A DNA stretch of 64,000 bases from the NCBI RefSeq assembly GCF_028771845.1, contig NZ_CP118270.1, positions 4,092,001 to 4,156,000 on the forward strand, written 5' to 3'. This document shows positions 20,679-29,220 of the stretch, in pieces. A model generated the notes under the pieces. The model had not been told where the DNA came from, made no database searches, and saw nothing but the letters and a program-made list of their open reading frames with translations. Source of the DNA: Paenibacillus marchantiae. Lineage in GTDB: Bacteria; Bacillota; Bacilli; Paenibacillales; Paenibacillaceae. The position numbers and the translations under genes are program-made. The number at the start of each line of letters is the position of its first letter. Within the stretch, counting starts at the first letter, position 1.

Positions 20679-21269
20679 CTAAGAATCTGCTCGCACAACC
20701 GTTGAGTTCATATTGCCTGTCAGTCGTTGCGGAGGGAAGACCATGCGCACAGGTGCGATGATGATCGCAGCGAACAAGGCTTTGACCAGATCACCGATGA
20801 TGTAGGGATAGAACCCTTGTATCATGGCTTCAGGTAATGACATTTTGTAGGCATAGGCCAACCAGGGCACGCCCGAAACATAGATCAACATTGAACCAAA
20901 CACCTCAAATACAATAAAGGCCAGGAAATAACCAACGAATCCGTTCAGTTTGATTCTGCTGAGCAATAGTCCAATGAGCAATGCGGAGAAGGGCCACATC
21001 ATAACATATCCCCCGGTAGGCCCAAGGAGTACTGCAAGTCCGCCTGCGCCATGCAGAAGCGGGAAGCCAATTGCAGTCAGGACCACGACCAAAGCGACAC
21101 TTAGAAAACCATATAATGGGCCAAGCAGTCCGCCTGCCAGCATAACCGCAAGAGTTTGCAGCGTAATCGGCACAGGAGAGAAACCAATGGGAATACTTAT
21201 GTAACCAAAAAGAACAAGTATGGCTGCCATCAGTGCGCTGAATACAATACCTCGCAAAGATAATTTCAT
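20679..21269 (-). CDS. bioY: Biotin transporter S-component BioY
   Basis: 196-residue hydrophobic protein with about six membrane helices. It shows the BioY features: GYISIPIGFSPVPITLQTLAVMLAG, the LLGPTGGYVMMWP block near residue 85, and the GFYPYIIGDLVKALFA block near 155. It binds biotin in the membrane and needs an ECF module (two ATPases plus EcfT) for active import. The ECF genes are divergently encoded 110 bp away, across a BirA-type operator, so this should be a dedicated biotin ECF transporter. ATG 21269 has AAAGGAATG upstream. Confidence 0.95.
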   Translation of the reverse strand: MKLSLRGIVFSALMAAILVLFGYISIPIGFSPVPITLQTLAVMLAGGLLGPLYGFLSVALVVVLTAIGFPLLHGAGGLAVLLGPTGGYVMMWPFSALLIGLLLSRIKLNGFVGYFLAFIVFEVFGSMLIYVSGVPWLAYAYKMSLPEAMIQGFYPYIIGDLVKALFAAIIIAPVRMVFPPQRLTGNMNSTVVRADS

Positions 21270-21302
21270 GTTTGAACATTCCTTTCAATTTTGGTAATCT
21301 TA

Positions 21303-21334
21303 TTGTTAACCGATTAAACGGATGTGGTTAACGA
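21303..21334. promoter_or_regulatory. BirA-type biotin operator
   Basis: TTGTTAACC-N14-GGTTAACGA, a spaced inverted repeat matching the Bacillus biotin operator TTGTTAACC-N14/15-GGTTAACAA except for one base. It lies between bioY and the divergent ECF genes and would couple both to biotin status. Confidence 0.88.
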
Positions 21335-21381
21335 TTCGGATCGTACCACAAAAGATTCAAAAGGGAAAGGACCAATTTGCG

Positions 21382-22245
21382 ATGCAAGACGTTACACCTT
21401 TGATAAAACTAGAGAATGTCCGTGTTCATTATGCGTCGGAGTCAGGACTTGTTCGTAAGGCAGTGGATGGAGTTTCGCTGGAATTAGCTCCGGGAGAATG
21501 GATAAGTATTGTGGGAGCCAATGGTAGCGGCAAAAGTACGCTGGCAGGGCTGCTAATCGGATTCACTCCGCTATCCGGTGGGGAAAGGAAGGCTTCTTCG
21601 GAACTGGTTGTTCGTGGAGTCCTCCAGCAGCCTGATGCGCAGGTACTTGGAGACACCATTGAGGAGGAATTTCATTTTTCCTTATCCTCGCTGCTGGAAT
21701 CTCCTGATGAACAATTACGACGGAGAGAGCACGCATTACATACGGTAGGACTTGAGCACTCGCCGGAGGCGGCAATATCGATGCTGTCTGGAGGACAGAA
21801 GCAGTTGCTTAATATCGCGGTAGCGCTGGCGGCCAAACCGGATGTACTCATTCTGGACGAACCTACGGCCATGCTTGATCCGGGAGCCAGAGAACGAATG
21901 GAGGCGGTAGTTCAAGCCATTGTCCAGCAAGGGACGGCGGTAATCTGGATTACGCATCATTTGGAGGAAGCGACGCTGTGCGATCGAATTTTTGCCATGG
22001 AACAGGGACGCTGTGTTTACGATGGAGTGCCTGCGGCTTTCTTTTATGGAAAAGATAAGGAAGAGACGACGGCTGACTCTGGAAAAGAAGCACAACAACC
22101 ATCACCCTGCGAACAGCTTGGGCTTGCTCCACCTTTTACAGTGCAGACGGCTCTACTCCTAAAACGGAAAGGTCTGCTGCAACATGCGACACCTCTGCGA
22201 CCAGAGCAGTTGGTTAAGGAGGTAGCCCTTTGGCAATCGAACTAG
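21382..22245 (+). CDS. ECF transporter ATPase EcfA1-like
   Basis: 287-residue ABC ATPase with Walker A GANGSGKST (~50), Q-loop QQPDAQ, signature LSGGQKQ and Walker B VLILDEPTAMLDP, ITHH switch. The C-terminal ~70 residues after FAMEQGRCVYDG are typical for EcfA/CbiO proteins. With its neighbour it energises BioY. ATG 21382 is used (AAAGGA ten bases upstream) rather than the ATG at 21322, which lies inside the BirA operator region. It overlaps the next gene by 16 nt, indicating translational coupling. Confidence 0.9.
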   Translation: MQDVTPLIKLENVRVHYASESGLVRKAVDGVSLELAPGEWISIVGANGSGKSTLAGLLIGFTPLSGGERKASSELVVRGVLQQPDAQVLGDTIEEEFHFSLSSLLESPDEQLRRREHALHTVGLEHSPEAAISMLSGGQKQLLNIAVALAAKPDVLILDEPTAMLDPGARERMEAVVQAIVQQGTAVIWITHHLEEATLCDRIFAMEQGRCVYDGVPAAFFYGKDKEETTADSGKEAQQPSPCEQLGLAPPFTVQTALLLKRKGLLQHATPLRPEQLVKEVALWQSN

Positions 22246-23981
22246 AACATGTAGGTATAGCTTCGTCACAGGCTGACAAAAGAGCGCTGCTTCAAGATAT
22301 CAATGTCCAACTGAACCGTGGAGAAATCACTTTATTGCTAGGCTGCACAGGATCAGGCAAAACCACACTGCTGCAAACGATCGCTGGCCTAAAACCTCCA
22401 GATGAGGGTAACCTTAAGCTGGACGGAGAGCTTTTCTGGCAGAACGGGAAAGTGCCACATTCCATTTTGTTGCAAATGGGCTTGGTCTTTCAATTCCCAG
22501 AGCAACAGCTGTTCGCCCGAAGCATTGGCCGTGAATTTGCTTATTCCCTGCGTCCATATCGTCTACCAGATGAACAAAAGAAAAAGCAGATTTCCGAAGC
22601 GCTGGAGCGCTGGGACTCCCCAGCGGGTCAGGGAGGGGAAGAACGATTCCATTCGGACAGATCACCCTTTGCACTAAGCGGGGGAGAACGGAGAAGATTG
22701 GGGCTTGCCCTGGGAACTGCTACGCAGCCTTCATGGCTATTGCTCGATGAACCCAGCGCCGGATTGGAAGCACAAAGTGTGCTCATGCTGCTAGATGCAT
22801 TGAATCAGCATCGAACTGCAGGTGAGGGAGCTATTGTGGCTACACACGACCTGGACACATTTTTACCACATGCAGATCGGGTTCTTTTGTTGCAGGAGGG
22901 GCGTATGGTTGCTGATCTCACACCACGGGAACTTCATACAAGGCCAGATCTGCTGGAGCTTGCTGGAATTGGTCTGCCACCTTCTATGCAACTGGCACAA
23001 CAATTTGCGGCGGCGGGCATTCAATTTCCTTCTACTGCGTTGACCCCGGAGGAAATGGCTGAAGGTATTGTTCAGTCCGTCAATGCGCCTTTAGAGCAGA
23101 AGGTTGATGTTATTGGTAATGAGGATCAATTCACAGATGAAGCGAAGCTTACCTTTTCAAGCTCCGACACTTTGGGAGGAGAAGGCTCACAGGGGGTCAT
23201 ACACACCCACGCAGAATCAGGATCCAACAGAGGATTGTATGGTGCCATGGACCCGCGTCTGAAATGGATTTTATACATTTTGCTCGTGACCGCTGCGATG
23301 CTTCAACACCACTGGTTAGGTCTATCTCTTACGTTGGTGCCAGTCATCTTGGCGCTCGTTGTGCTGCCACGACAGGCTCTGATGGGATGCTTGAAATTAA
23401 TGAAACCGCTCGTACTGTTCTTTCTCGTATCAACTGCATTGTCGGGCACAACTCTTTCTACAGAAGGTGGCGGCCTACAGTTCGGATTTTCCCTGATACA
23501 GGCGGAGGGGACGTTACTCAATGTGTATCGTTTGTTTATCGTTACGTTAGCAAGTCTTTGGTTTTCACTGACTACGCCTTATGGCCGTATGGTCGAGGGA
23601 CTGAATTGGGTACTTGGTATCGGCGAAAAAATCAAGCTGCCCGTGTCGTCGTTTGCACTCGCCGTGTCTTTAATCTTTCGTTTTATCCCGATGATCTGGA
23701 GTGAATGGCAGCGATTCTCGCTGATCGTCCGGGCACGCGGCAAAGCTGCATTACGACCGAATACGGTACGGTTACGTGATCTTGGCCCAATGGTCATTCC
23801 CTTGCTCATGGCGTTGTTTCAGCGTGCAGAAGATATGACGATTGCGATGGAAATGCGGAAAGCTAGAGAGAATTCCCTGCTTGGAGCACGTTCCTCCTTA
23901 TTGGTATGGTCCAAACGAGATACATGGACTTGCATAATCGGACTTATTGTTTTTGTATTTTATATCTGGATCAGAGACTGA
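22230..23981 (+). CDS. Fused ECF ATPase (EcfA2-like) and transmembrane EcfT protein
   Basis: 583 residues combining two usually separate ECF subunits. Residues ~1-270 are an ATPase with Walker A GCTGSGKTT, QFPEQQLFA, signature LSGGERRR and Walker B WLLLDEPSAGLE. Residues ~330-583 are an EcfT/BioN-like membrane protein (GAMDPRLKWILYI, about five helices). The first coupling motif RARGK near 507 is intact; the second, where Ala-Arg-Gly is usual, reads MEMRKARE. Start is TTG 22230 with AAGGAGG seven bases upstream, inside the previous gene. The fusion is real in this read: there is no stop or start between the parts. The ~60-residue acidic/Ser linker (about 270-330) looks unstructured. Confidence 0.9.
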   Translation: MAIELEHVGIASSQADKRALLQDINVQLNRGEITLLLGCTGSGKTTLLQTIAGLKPPDEGNLKLDGELFWQNGKVPHSILLQMGLVFQFPEQQLFARSIGREFAYSLRPYRLPDEQKKKQISEALERWDSPAGQGGEERFHSDRSPFALSGGERRRLGLALGTATQPSWLLLDEPSAGLEAQSVLMLLDALNQHRTAGEGAIVATHDLDTFLPHADRVLLLQEGRMVADLTPRELHTRPDLLELAGIGLPPSMQLAQQFAAAGIQFPSTALTPEEMAEGIVQSVNAPLEQKVDVIGNEDQFTDEAKLTFSSSDTLGGEGSQGVIHTHAESGSNRGLYGAMDPRLKWILYILLVTAAMLQHHWLGLSLTLVPVILALVVLPRQALMGCLKLMKPLVLFFLVSTALSGTTLSTEGGGLQFGFSLIQAEGTLLNVYRLFIVTLASLWFSLTTPYGRMVEGLNWVLGIGEKIKLPVSSFALAVSLIFRFIPMIWSEWQRFSLIVRARGKAALRPNTVRLRDLGPMVIPLLMALFQRAEDMTIAMEMRKARENSLLGARSSLLVWSKRDTWTCIIGLIVFVFYIWIRD

Positions 23982-24078
23982 AACGCAGTGTTTGCCATGG
24001 ATCATGCATAAATCCTTTCATTTCCGCTCAAAATAAACATGCTTTGATCACCACGAAGCAGATATGGAGGGACGAACG

Positions 24079-24384
24079 ATGAAGGATAAATTTTTGCAAG
24101 AAGAAAGACAAGAATATACCGATGTGTCCACGGTGGAGTCGCAGCGAAATGATATCACACTCGAAGAGTTCCCTGAAGGTCCTTACGGCTCATCTCTAAT
24201 GTCTGAATCTCTTGGCAAAAGCTCGCCGTGGCGAGTGGATCAAAGGACCGCGCATCGTTTCGATTATGAAAATCATGAGCTGCACGAAGGGGAGGTTCGG
24301 GATTATCCCGGTCAGGACGTCTACGATGAAACGGTCCCCGATAATGTAACCAAGCCTCAGTACCCGGAAGAAGAAGAATTGTAA
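24079..24384 (+). CDS. Hypothetical acidic small protein
   Basis: 101 residues, rich in Glu, Asp, Tyr and Pro, ending PQYPEEEEL. There is no membrane segment, and it is likely disordered in large part. ATG 24079 has GGAGG seven bases upstream. A terminator follows. I do not recognise the family with confidence; it resembles small, conserved, spore-forming-Firmicute proteins of unknown function. Coding potential is supported by the clean ribosome site, terminator and codon use. Confidence 0.65.
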   Translation: MKDKFLQEERQEYTDVSTVESQRNDITLEEFPEGPYGSSLMSESLGKSSPWRVDQRTAHRFDYENHELHEGEVRDYPGQDVYDETVPDNVTKPQYPEEEEL

Positions 24385-24407
24385 TGACGTATTATATAAA
24401 ATAGATG

Positions 24408-24447
24408 ATAGCCTTCGGCAGGATTTTCCTGACCGGGGGCTATTTTT
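24408..24447 (+). terminator. Terminator after the acidic small protein
   Basis: ATAGCC-TTC-GGCAGGA ... TCCTGACCGG-GGGCTAT followed by TTTTT. Confidence 0.8.
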
Positions 24448-24564
24448 AGTTGTACCGTTTATGAAAACAAATCTCCTCAAATTCCACAATATGGGTTATC
24501 ATAGGCGTAGTTCATATTAAAAAAGTTTCTGATATATCATTTCTAACAATATAAGGAGATAACC

Positions 24565-25014
24565 ATGGATCAGGACTATATTCAGTATATGCGGTCATTT
24601 GTGGGGAACGCCAAAGTTATCATGGTGGTTTCAGGGGCTATCGTAATCGATGAGACTGGCAAAGTTCTATTACAAAAACGATCGGATAATGGATTCTGGG
24701 GGTTTCCAGGTGGATTTATGGAGATAGGAGAAACCGTTCAGGAGACAGCACAAAGAGAAGTATATGAAGAAACAGGTTTAACACTGAATTCAATAGAATT
24801 ATTCTCGATATACTCAGGTCCTGAATACGAGGTCGTTTATAGTAATGGAGATGAAGTTGCATTGGTGCAAGTAATGTTCAAAAGCAACGACTTTTGTGGA
24901 ACGATAAAAGAGAGTGAAGAGTCCATAGAAACACGATTTTTTGATATACATTCCATACCAGAACATTTCTTACCCACACACAAGCAAATTATTGAAGATC
25001 TAAGGAACAAATAA
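24565..25014 (+). CDS. Nudix hydrolase
   Basis: 149 residues with a complete Nudix box (Gx5Ex7REUxEExGU) reading GFMEIGETVQETAQREVYEE TG near residues 52-74, and a preceding SGAIVIDETGKVLLQKRSDN strand pair. It should hydrolyse a nucleoside-diphosphate derivative; the substrate cannot be told. AAGGAG precedes ATG 24565. It starts a run of small same-strand genes (two GNATs, a membrane protein, a HAD-like protein) with short gaps, perhaps loosely co-transcribed. Confidence 0.9.
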   Translation: MDQDYIQYMRSFVGNAKVIMVVSGAIVIDETGKVLLQKRSDNGFWGFPGGFMEIGETVQETAQREVYEETGLTLNSIELFSIYSGPEYEVVYSNGDEVALVQVMFKSNDFCGTIKESEESIETRFFDIHSIPEHFLPTHKQIIEDLRNK

Positions 25015-25060
25015 GATGTATTTGTAGAGCTAGAAAATTAAAATAATGGGGGATATCAGA

Positions 25061-25636
25061 ATGAGAGAGATTAACTATAGCGATTATTTTTGGCAGGATG
25101 ATAAGGTCAGATTACGTGCTTTGCGTGAGGAAGATTGGGAGGATCATTATTATAACCGGTTTGATTCACACGCTCGTCGTTTACTGGAATGTGCAGTAGA
25201 GCTGCCACCTACGAATGCTGAGGCGAAGAAATTTACGGAAGCCTTTTCCGATTTCTCTCTAGACAGAGGACGGATCATGTTCACGATTGAAAATATGGAT
25301 GGTGAGAATGTTGGGGGCGTGAACCTGAACAGCATCGATGAGCGGAATGGAACCTTCAGTATTGGTATTCAAATTGACAGGGATCATCGCGGAAAAGGAT
25401 ACGGGACGAGAGCCATTCGAATATTGTTGAAATATGCCTTTTTCGAGCGCAGGCTTAATAAATTCAATGATTATGTTCTGGAAGGAAATGAACCTTCTGC
25501 AGCGATGATGAGAAAGCTTGGATGTGTGCAGGAGGGCGTGCGTCGTCAGGTGATTTATACCGATGGGAAATACCAGGATATGATCCTGTTCGGATTAACC
25601 AAAGACGAGTTCATGAAAAAGGAGGAACTTGCGTGA
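25061..25636 (+). CDS. GNAT N-acetyltransferase (RimJ/RimL type)
   Basis: 191 residues. The GNAT core is visible with VRLRALREEDWEDHYYNR at the start, the acetyl-CoA loop IDRDHRGKGYGTRAIRILL (~105-122, motif Q/RxxGxG/A), and the final SAAMMRKLGCVQEGVRRQ / Y-DGKYQDMILFGL typical of RimJ/RimL-like N-acetyltransferases. Substrate unknown (protein N-terminus, amino sugar or antibiotic). ATG 25061 is chosen for its GGGGGAT site; the ATG at 25046 has none. Confidence 0.9.
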   Translation: MREINYSDYFWQDDKVRLRALREEDWEDHYYNRFDSHARRLLECAVELPPTNAEAKKFTEAFSDFSLDRGRIMFTIENMDGENVGGVNLNSIDERNGTFSIGIQIDRDHRGKGYGTRAIRILLKYAFFERRLNKFNDYVLEGNEPSAAMMRKLGCVQEGVRRQVIYTDGKYQDMILFGLTKDEFMKKEELA

Positions 25637-25720
25637 GTCCCATTTTAAATCAAAGTGGTACGGTGTTTATGGTCTGCCAATGTTAGTTGGGTAACTGGCA
25701 ATGTGCAAGGGGGGGGGAAT

Positions 25721-26269
25721 ATGAGGAAGCTGTTATGGATAAGTTCGTGCTTTGTTGTATGTGTACTGGTTAGTATTTGTGTATTCTTCTGGAATGATAT
25801 TTTTGGATATAAAACGTTAGAGAAGGCTGTTCAGTCTACATGGAAATACCCCCTTCAAGTGGTTAATGTAGATCAGCAAAATGAACTGGTTTTGTCACTG
25901 GACCAAACACAATATGTTTTCGCTGCTTATGAACATAAGAATGGGAGATATCACTATGATACCGATAGTGAATCAGGTTGGACAGCGAGTTCAGATGTGG
26001 GGCCCGCCTTTTTGGTACAAGCGGAACCGAAGAACAACAAAGGGAATTTTATATGGGGCGCTTTATATTCCGATATGCCTGTACACAAGTTTAAGATTGA
26101 ATACACAAATGGTGAGACTCAGGAGGTTGAGTCAAGCAATAATACGTTTATCATGAGAATGCCGGAAGCTTACCAGAGTGAAGACAAAATGATGTTAATG
26201 ACAACGTTCACGAATGTGTATGCTCTTGATGAAGAGAACAACGTAATACGAGCTTATAATTTGAATTGA
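25721..26269 (+). CDS. Membrane-anchored extracytoplasmic protein of unknown function
   Basis: 182 residues. One N-terminal membrane segment (LLWISSCFVVCVLVSICVFF) precedes a mainly beta extracytoplasmic domain (YPLQVVNVDQQNELVLSLDQ, FKIEYTNGETQEVESSNNTF). I do not recognise the family. ATG 25721 is preceded by a run of nine G (25709-25717), three bases from the start, acting as the ribosome site; such a run could vary in length. The open frame also extends 22 codons upstream, but the hydrophobic segment and the G-run favour this start. Confidence 0.7.
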   Translation: MRKLLWISSCFVVCVLVSICVFFWNDIFGYKTLEKAVQSTWKYPLQVVNVDQQNELVLSLDQTQYVFAAYEHKNGRYHYDTDSESGWTASSDVGPAFLVQAEPKNNKGNFIWGALYSDMPVHKFKIEYTNGETQEVESSNNTFIMRMPEAYQSEDKMMLMTTFTNVYALDEENNVIRAYNLN

Positions 26270-26333
26270 TTTTTTGTTATCGAGCTTTAAAGTGAACGCA
26301 TAAGGGTAGATAAGATGTACACCAGGAGGCATT

Positions 26334-26909
26334 ATGAAACAATCCAACCAAAGTGATGAATTAATCATTGAATGCAAAGATATTTATTTGCGCGAGTATC
26401 GACTTGAGGATTTGAAGAAATTGCAGGAAATCACCTGGCAACCTGAGGTTTACAAATTTTTGCCGGGATGGAATGCTGCGGTTGAAGATAGAGCACTTTG
26501 GCTCACTCAATACGAAATCCCTGAGAATCAGAATTTTAAACAAGCTGTTTTGGCGGAAGGGGACATTGGAGACCTCTGTTTACGTATGGCTATCGTGCTC
26601 AAAGAAAATGATGAGTTTATTGGATGGTGCTGCTCGGGGATCAAGGATGAACTGCCAGCGCCCAATCGGGAGATTATGTACGGCATTTCGAAACACTTCC
26701 GGAACCGTGGCTATACAACGCAGGCAGTACAAGGCATAACACAGTATTTATTTGAAAATACAAACGTTGAAGTATTGAATGCCATTGCTTTATTAACGAA
26801 TCAGGCATCGAATAAGGTAATACAGAAATGCAATTTCGAATGGCTGAATTTGATCGAAATCGAGAATGAACCGTACAACCATTATCAACTGTTGAAGCAC
26901 CAACGATAA
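26334..26909 (+). CDS. GNAT N-acetyltransferase
   Basis: 191 residues with RimJ/RimL-like layout: IYLREYRLEDLKKLQEITWQ at the start, FIGWCCSGIKDEL beta pair, the acetyl-CoA loop SKHFRNRGYTTQAVQGI (~120-136), and the terminal NQASNKVIQKCNF helix. A clear AGGAGG site precedes ATG 26334. Only distantly similar to the GNAT at 25061, so not a recent duplicate. Substrate unknown. Confidence 0.88.
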   Translation: MKQSNQSDELIIECKDIYLREYRLEDLKKLQEITWQPEVYKFLPGWNAAVEDRALWLTQYEIPENQNFKQAVLAEGDIGDLCLRMAIVLKENDEFIGWCCSGIKDELPAPNREIMYGISKHFRNRGYTTQAVQGITQYLFENTNVEVLNAIALLTNQASNKVIQKCNFEWLNLIEIENEPYNHYQLLKHQR

Positions 26910-26952
26910 CCCTACTGTAATTGGCTCAAGATGACTGTACAGGAGTGATCCC

Positions 26953-27543
26953 ATGGATTCCAAACCGCAGCTTGTTTTAGATCTGGCGGGTGTGTTGATC
27001 ACCAATCTTTCCTCTTCATTCTGGCAGGAGCTTGCTAGGTATGCAGGTACGCCTTTTCATGTTTTAATCGAGCAATTAAGCGGTATACGCAAGGACTTGT
27101 GGACAGGGAGGCTGACGGAGGAACAGTTCTGGATCTGGATGCAAACACAATATCCCAATATTGAAAAGATGTATGCTTATGAATTGCTTGAACAAACAAC
27201 AGAGTTGCTACCTGCCATGCATTGTCTTGAACGATGGAGCGAGCAGGCAGAACTTCATCTCTTGAGCAATCATTGTCATGAATGGATTCAATCTATTTTG
27301 CCGTTGATCCAACCGTACTGCAAGAGCATAACCATTTCCAATCAGGTCGGATATTGCAAGCCCAATATAGAGATATATAAACTTGTACAATCTCATCTAC
27401 ACAGGGATGTACCTGTTATATATGTGGATGATCAGGCTAAAAATTTGAAGCCTGCTGCTGAGCTGGGCTGGGAAACATTACTTGCGGATGAACAGCATCA
27501 ATGGATTGTTGAAATTGACGCATGGCTCGCAGACCAACGATAA
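26953..27543 (+). CDS. HAD-like hydrolase with altered motif I
   Basis: 196 residues of the HAD superfamily (YihX/HAD-IA-like). Motif I reads LVLDLAGVL: nucleophile D10 is kept, but the usual second Asp at +2 is Ala12. Motif II is LLSNH (~95), motif III Lys lies in GYCKPNIEIY and motif IV is VIYVDDQ. The lost general acid predicts weak or no phosphatase activity, or a different reaction, although some HAD-IA members do carry Gly or Ala here. AGGAG precedes ATG 26953. Last gene of the small-gene run, followed by a convergent terminator. Confidence 0.82.
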   Translation: MDSKPQLVLDLAGVLITNLSSSFWQELARYAGTPFHVLIEQLSGIRKDLWTGRLTEEQFWIWMQTQYPNIEKMYAYELLEQTTELLPAMHCLERWSEQAELHLLSNHCHEWIQSILPLIQPYCKSITISNQVGYCKPNIEIYKLVQSHLHRDVPVIYVDDQAKNLKPAAELGWETLLADEQHQWIVEIDAWLADQR

Positions 27544-27590
27544 TCCTTGATACATATGCACTCTTCACCATTCTACCGATCCGATACCAA

Positions 27591-27636
27591 ACAAATACCC
27601 CTCTCATTTCTCCGCAGAAATGAAAGGGGCATTTGT
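27591..27636. terminator. Hairpin between HAD gene and two-component operon
   Basis: ACAAAT-A-CCCCT-C-TCATTTCT-CCGC-AGAAATGA-A-AGGGG-C-ATTTGT, a long, nearly perfect stem between convergent genes. The T-run is poor, so it acts as a terminator or a 3'-end stabiliser. Confidence 0.7.
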
Positions 27637-27687
27637 CATATGATAAGAGTCGCAATAAAACGGAAAGCTTCGTCTAACAAGCCTCGT

Positions 27688-29220
27688 TCAGCCTAGGGCT
27701 TCACTCTTGACCAAAGGCAGCAAAATCGTAAATTCCGTTCCTGCACCTAATTGACTACGCACTGTAATTTTCCCTCCATACGATTCCACAATCGAACGGG
27801 TAATGGCAAGGCCGAGACCCGCGCCTCCTTGTTTTCTAGAACGGGAAGAGCTTGTGCGATAGAAGCGTTCAAAGATATGAGGGAGATGCTCCGGTTCAAT
27901 TCCTGAGCCGTTATCTTTGACGGTTAACTCGGCTTTATGCTGAGCGGCATACAACGAAATACTGATGGTTCCCCGATCTGAATCGGTGTGCTGTACTGCA
28001 TTGTGGAACAGATTGAGTACAACCTGTTTCAGTTTGTGAGCATCGGCCATTACATGAACTTCAGCGGTCAGGTCGAGATGAACCTGTCTTTCCTGAGCCA
28101 TCATGATCAACTGTGGCTGCATTTCGAGCAGCAGACTGTCAAGTTGGATGACTTCCTGCTCCTGCTGAGGCGCCTGATCCAGCTTGGTCAGCATCAGCAG
28201 ATCCTCTACAAGTTTGTTAATCCGCACCGATTCACCGTACATGCTGTTCAAAGCGCTATATAATTGCTCGCTGTTGGAAGCTGCGCCGCGCTTGAGCACC
28301 TCAATAAATCCGTGAATGGAGGTAAGAGGGGTACGCAGTTCATGGGAAGCATCAGACAGAAAACGCTGCATCTGTTCTTTCGATTCCCGCTCTGCTTCAA
28401 ACGAGTCTTCAAGCCTCTCGAGCATGCCGTTAAATGAAAGCGCCAGCTGATCCACTTCCTGTTGTCCCTGGACAGAAGGAAGGCGTTCGGCCAGGCTGCC
28501 TGCATCGATTCGTTGCACCGTATCTACCATACTGGACAAGGGAATCAGTGTCCGGCGAAGTGCTTTGGCGTATAGAACGAGTCCAGCCACCATAGCCAGC
28601 AGGGATAACATCAAGAAGATCAGAAGCTGTTTCACAATCAAATCTTTTAGCGGTTTCGTAGCAGTGCCCATCTGCACCATGGGTAAGCCGCGATTACGCG
28701 GTCCAGGCGAGGAGAAGACGATTAGCTGCTCATTGCCCTGGTTATCCGTTACAATCCGGTACGGAACATGTTGTTTATCGTTGATCCGATCTGTAATGTT
28801 CTGATATTCAACTGATGTCAAGCGAGGAGCGATCAGACCGTCTTCACCAAAAATGTCCTCGAAGCCACTTTGATTATCAAATAAGGCGAGTGAACGATCA
28901 GGAATGTATAAGAAACGATTGCCTGATCCTCTTGGATCTGATCCAGATTGCCCACCAAAAGGATTGTTCGTCGCACCACTTCGTGAAGACGATCCGAGCC
29001 ACACAGGAGGCATGGACATGAGCTGCTCTTCCATGGTTTTCGCCTGGTTGCGATACAGAAAGCTTTCCATAATCCAGAATTGAAGAATGCCAATTAACAA
29101 TAACAGAGCAGCCATAATAAACAGGGATCGCGCGAGTAATTGAGAGCGGAGCGAATGTGGCGATATCCATTGATGAAGCCATGTCCAAAAATGTTTATCT
29201 TTCTTTAATAAAGAGGTCAT
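27688..29220 (-). CDS. Sensor histidine kinase (OmpR/EnvZ type)
   Basis: 510 residues. First membrane helix ~32-52, an extracytoplasmic sensor loop (~55-195) with a Gly/Ser/Asn-rich stretch (SSSRSGATNNPFGGQSGSDP), second helix ~198-220, HAMP ~222-275, HisKA with phospho-His293 in SDASHELRTPLTS, and HATPase_c (NLFHNAVQHT, DNGSGIEPEH, GGAGLGLAI). Its ATG overlaps the TAA of the response regulator by one base (TAATG), so the two are coupled. The divergent neighbour is the GT39-GT2-GtrA-GalU operon, as with some Bacillus two-component/glycosyltransferase loci, so control of that operon is plausible. Signal unknown. Confidence 0.92.
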   Translation of the reverse strand: MTSLLKKDKHFWTWLHQWISPHSLRSQLLARSLFIMAALLLLIGILQFWIMESFLYRNQAKTMEEQLMSMPPVWLGSSSRSGATNNPFGGQSGSDPRGSGNRFLYIPDRSLALFDNQSGFEDIFGEDGLIAPRLTSVEYQNITDRINDKQHVPYRIVTDNQGNEQLIVFSSPGPRNRGLPMVQMGTATKPLKDLIVKQLLIFLMLSLLAMVAGLVLYAKALRRTLIPLSSMVDTVQRIDAGSLAERLPSVQGQQEVDQLALSFNGMLERLEDSFEAERESKEQMQRFLSDASHELRTPLTSIHGFIEVLKRGAASNSEQLYSALNSMYGESVRINKLVEDLLMLTKLDQAPQQEQEVIQLDSLLLEMQPQLIMMAQERQVHLDLTAEVHVMADAHKLKQVVLNLFHNAVQHTDSDRGTISISLYAAQHKAELTVKDNGSGIEPEHLPHIFERFYRTSSSRSRKQGGAGLGLAITRSIVESYGGKITVRSQLGAGTEFTILLPLVKSEALG

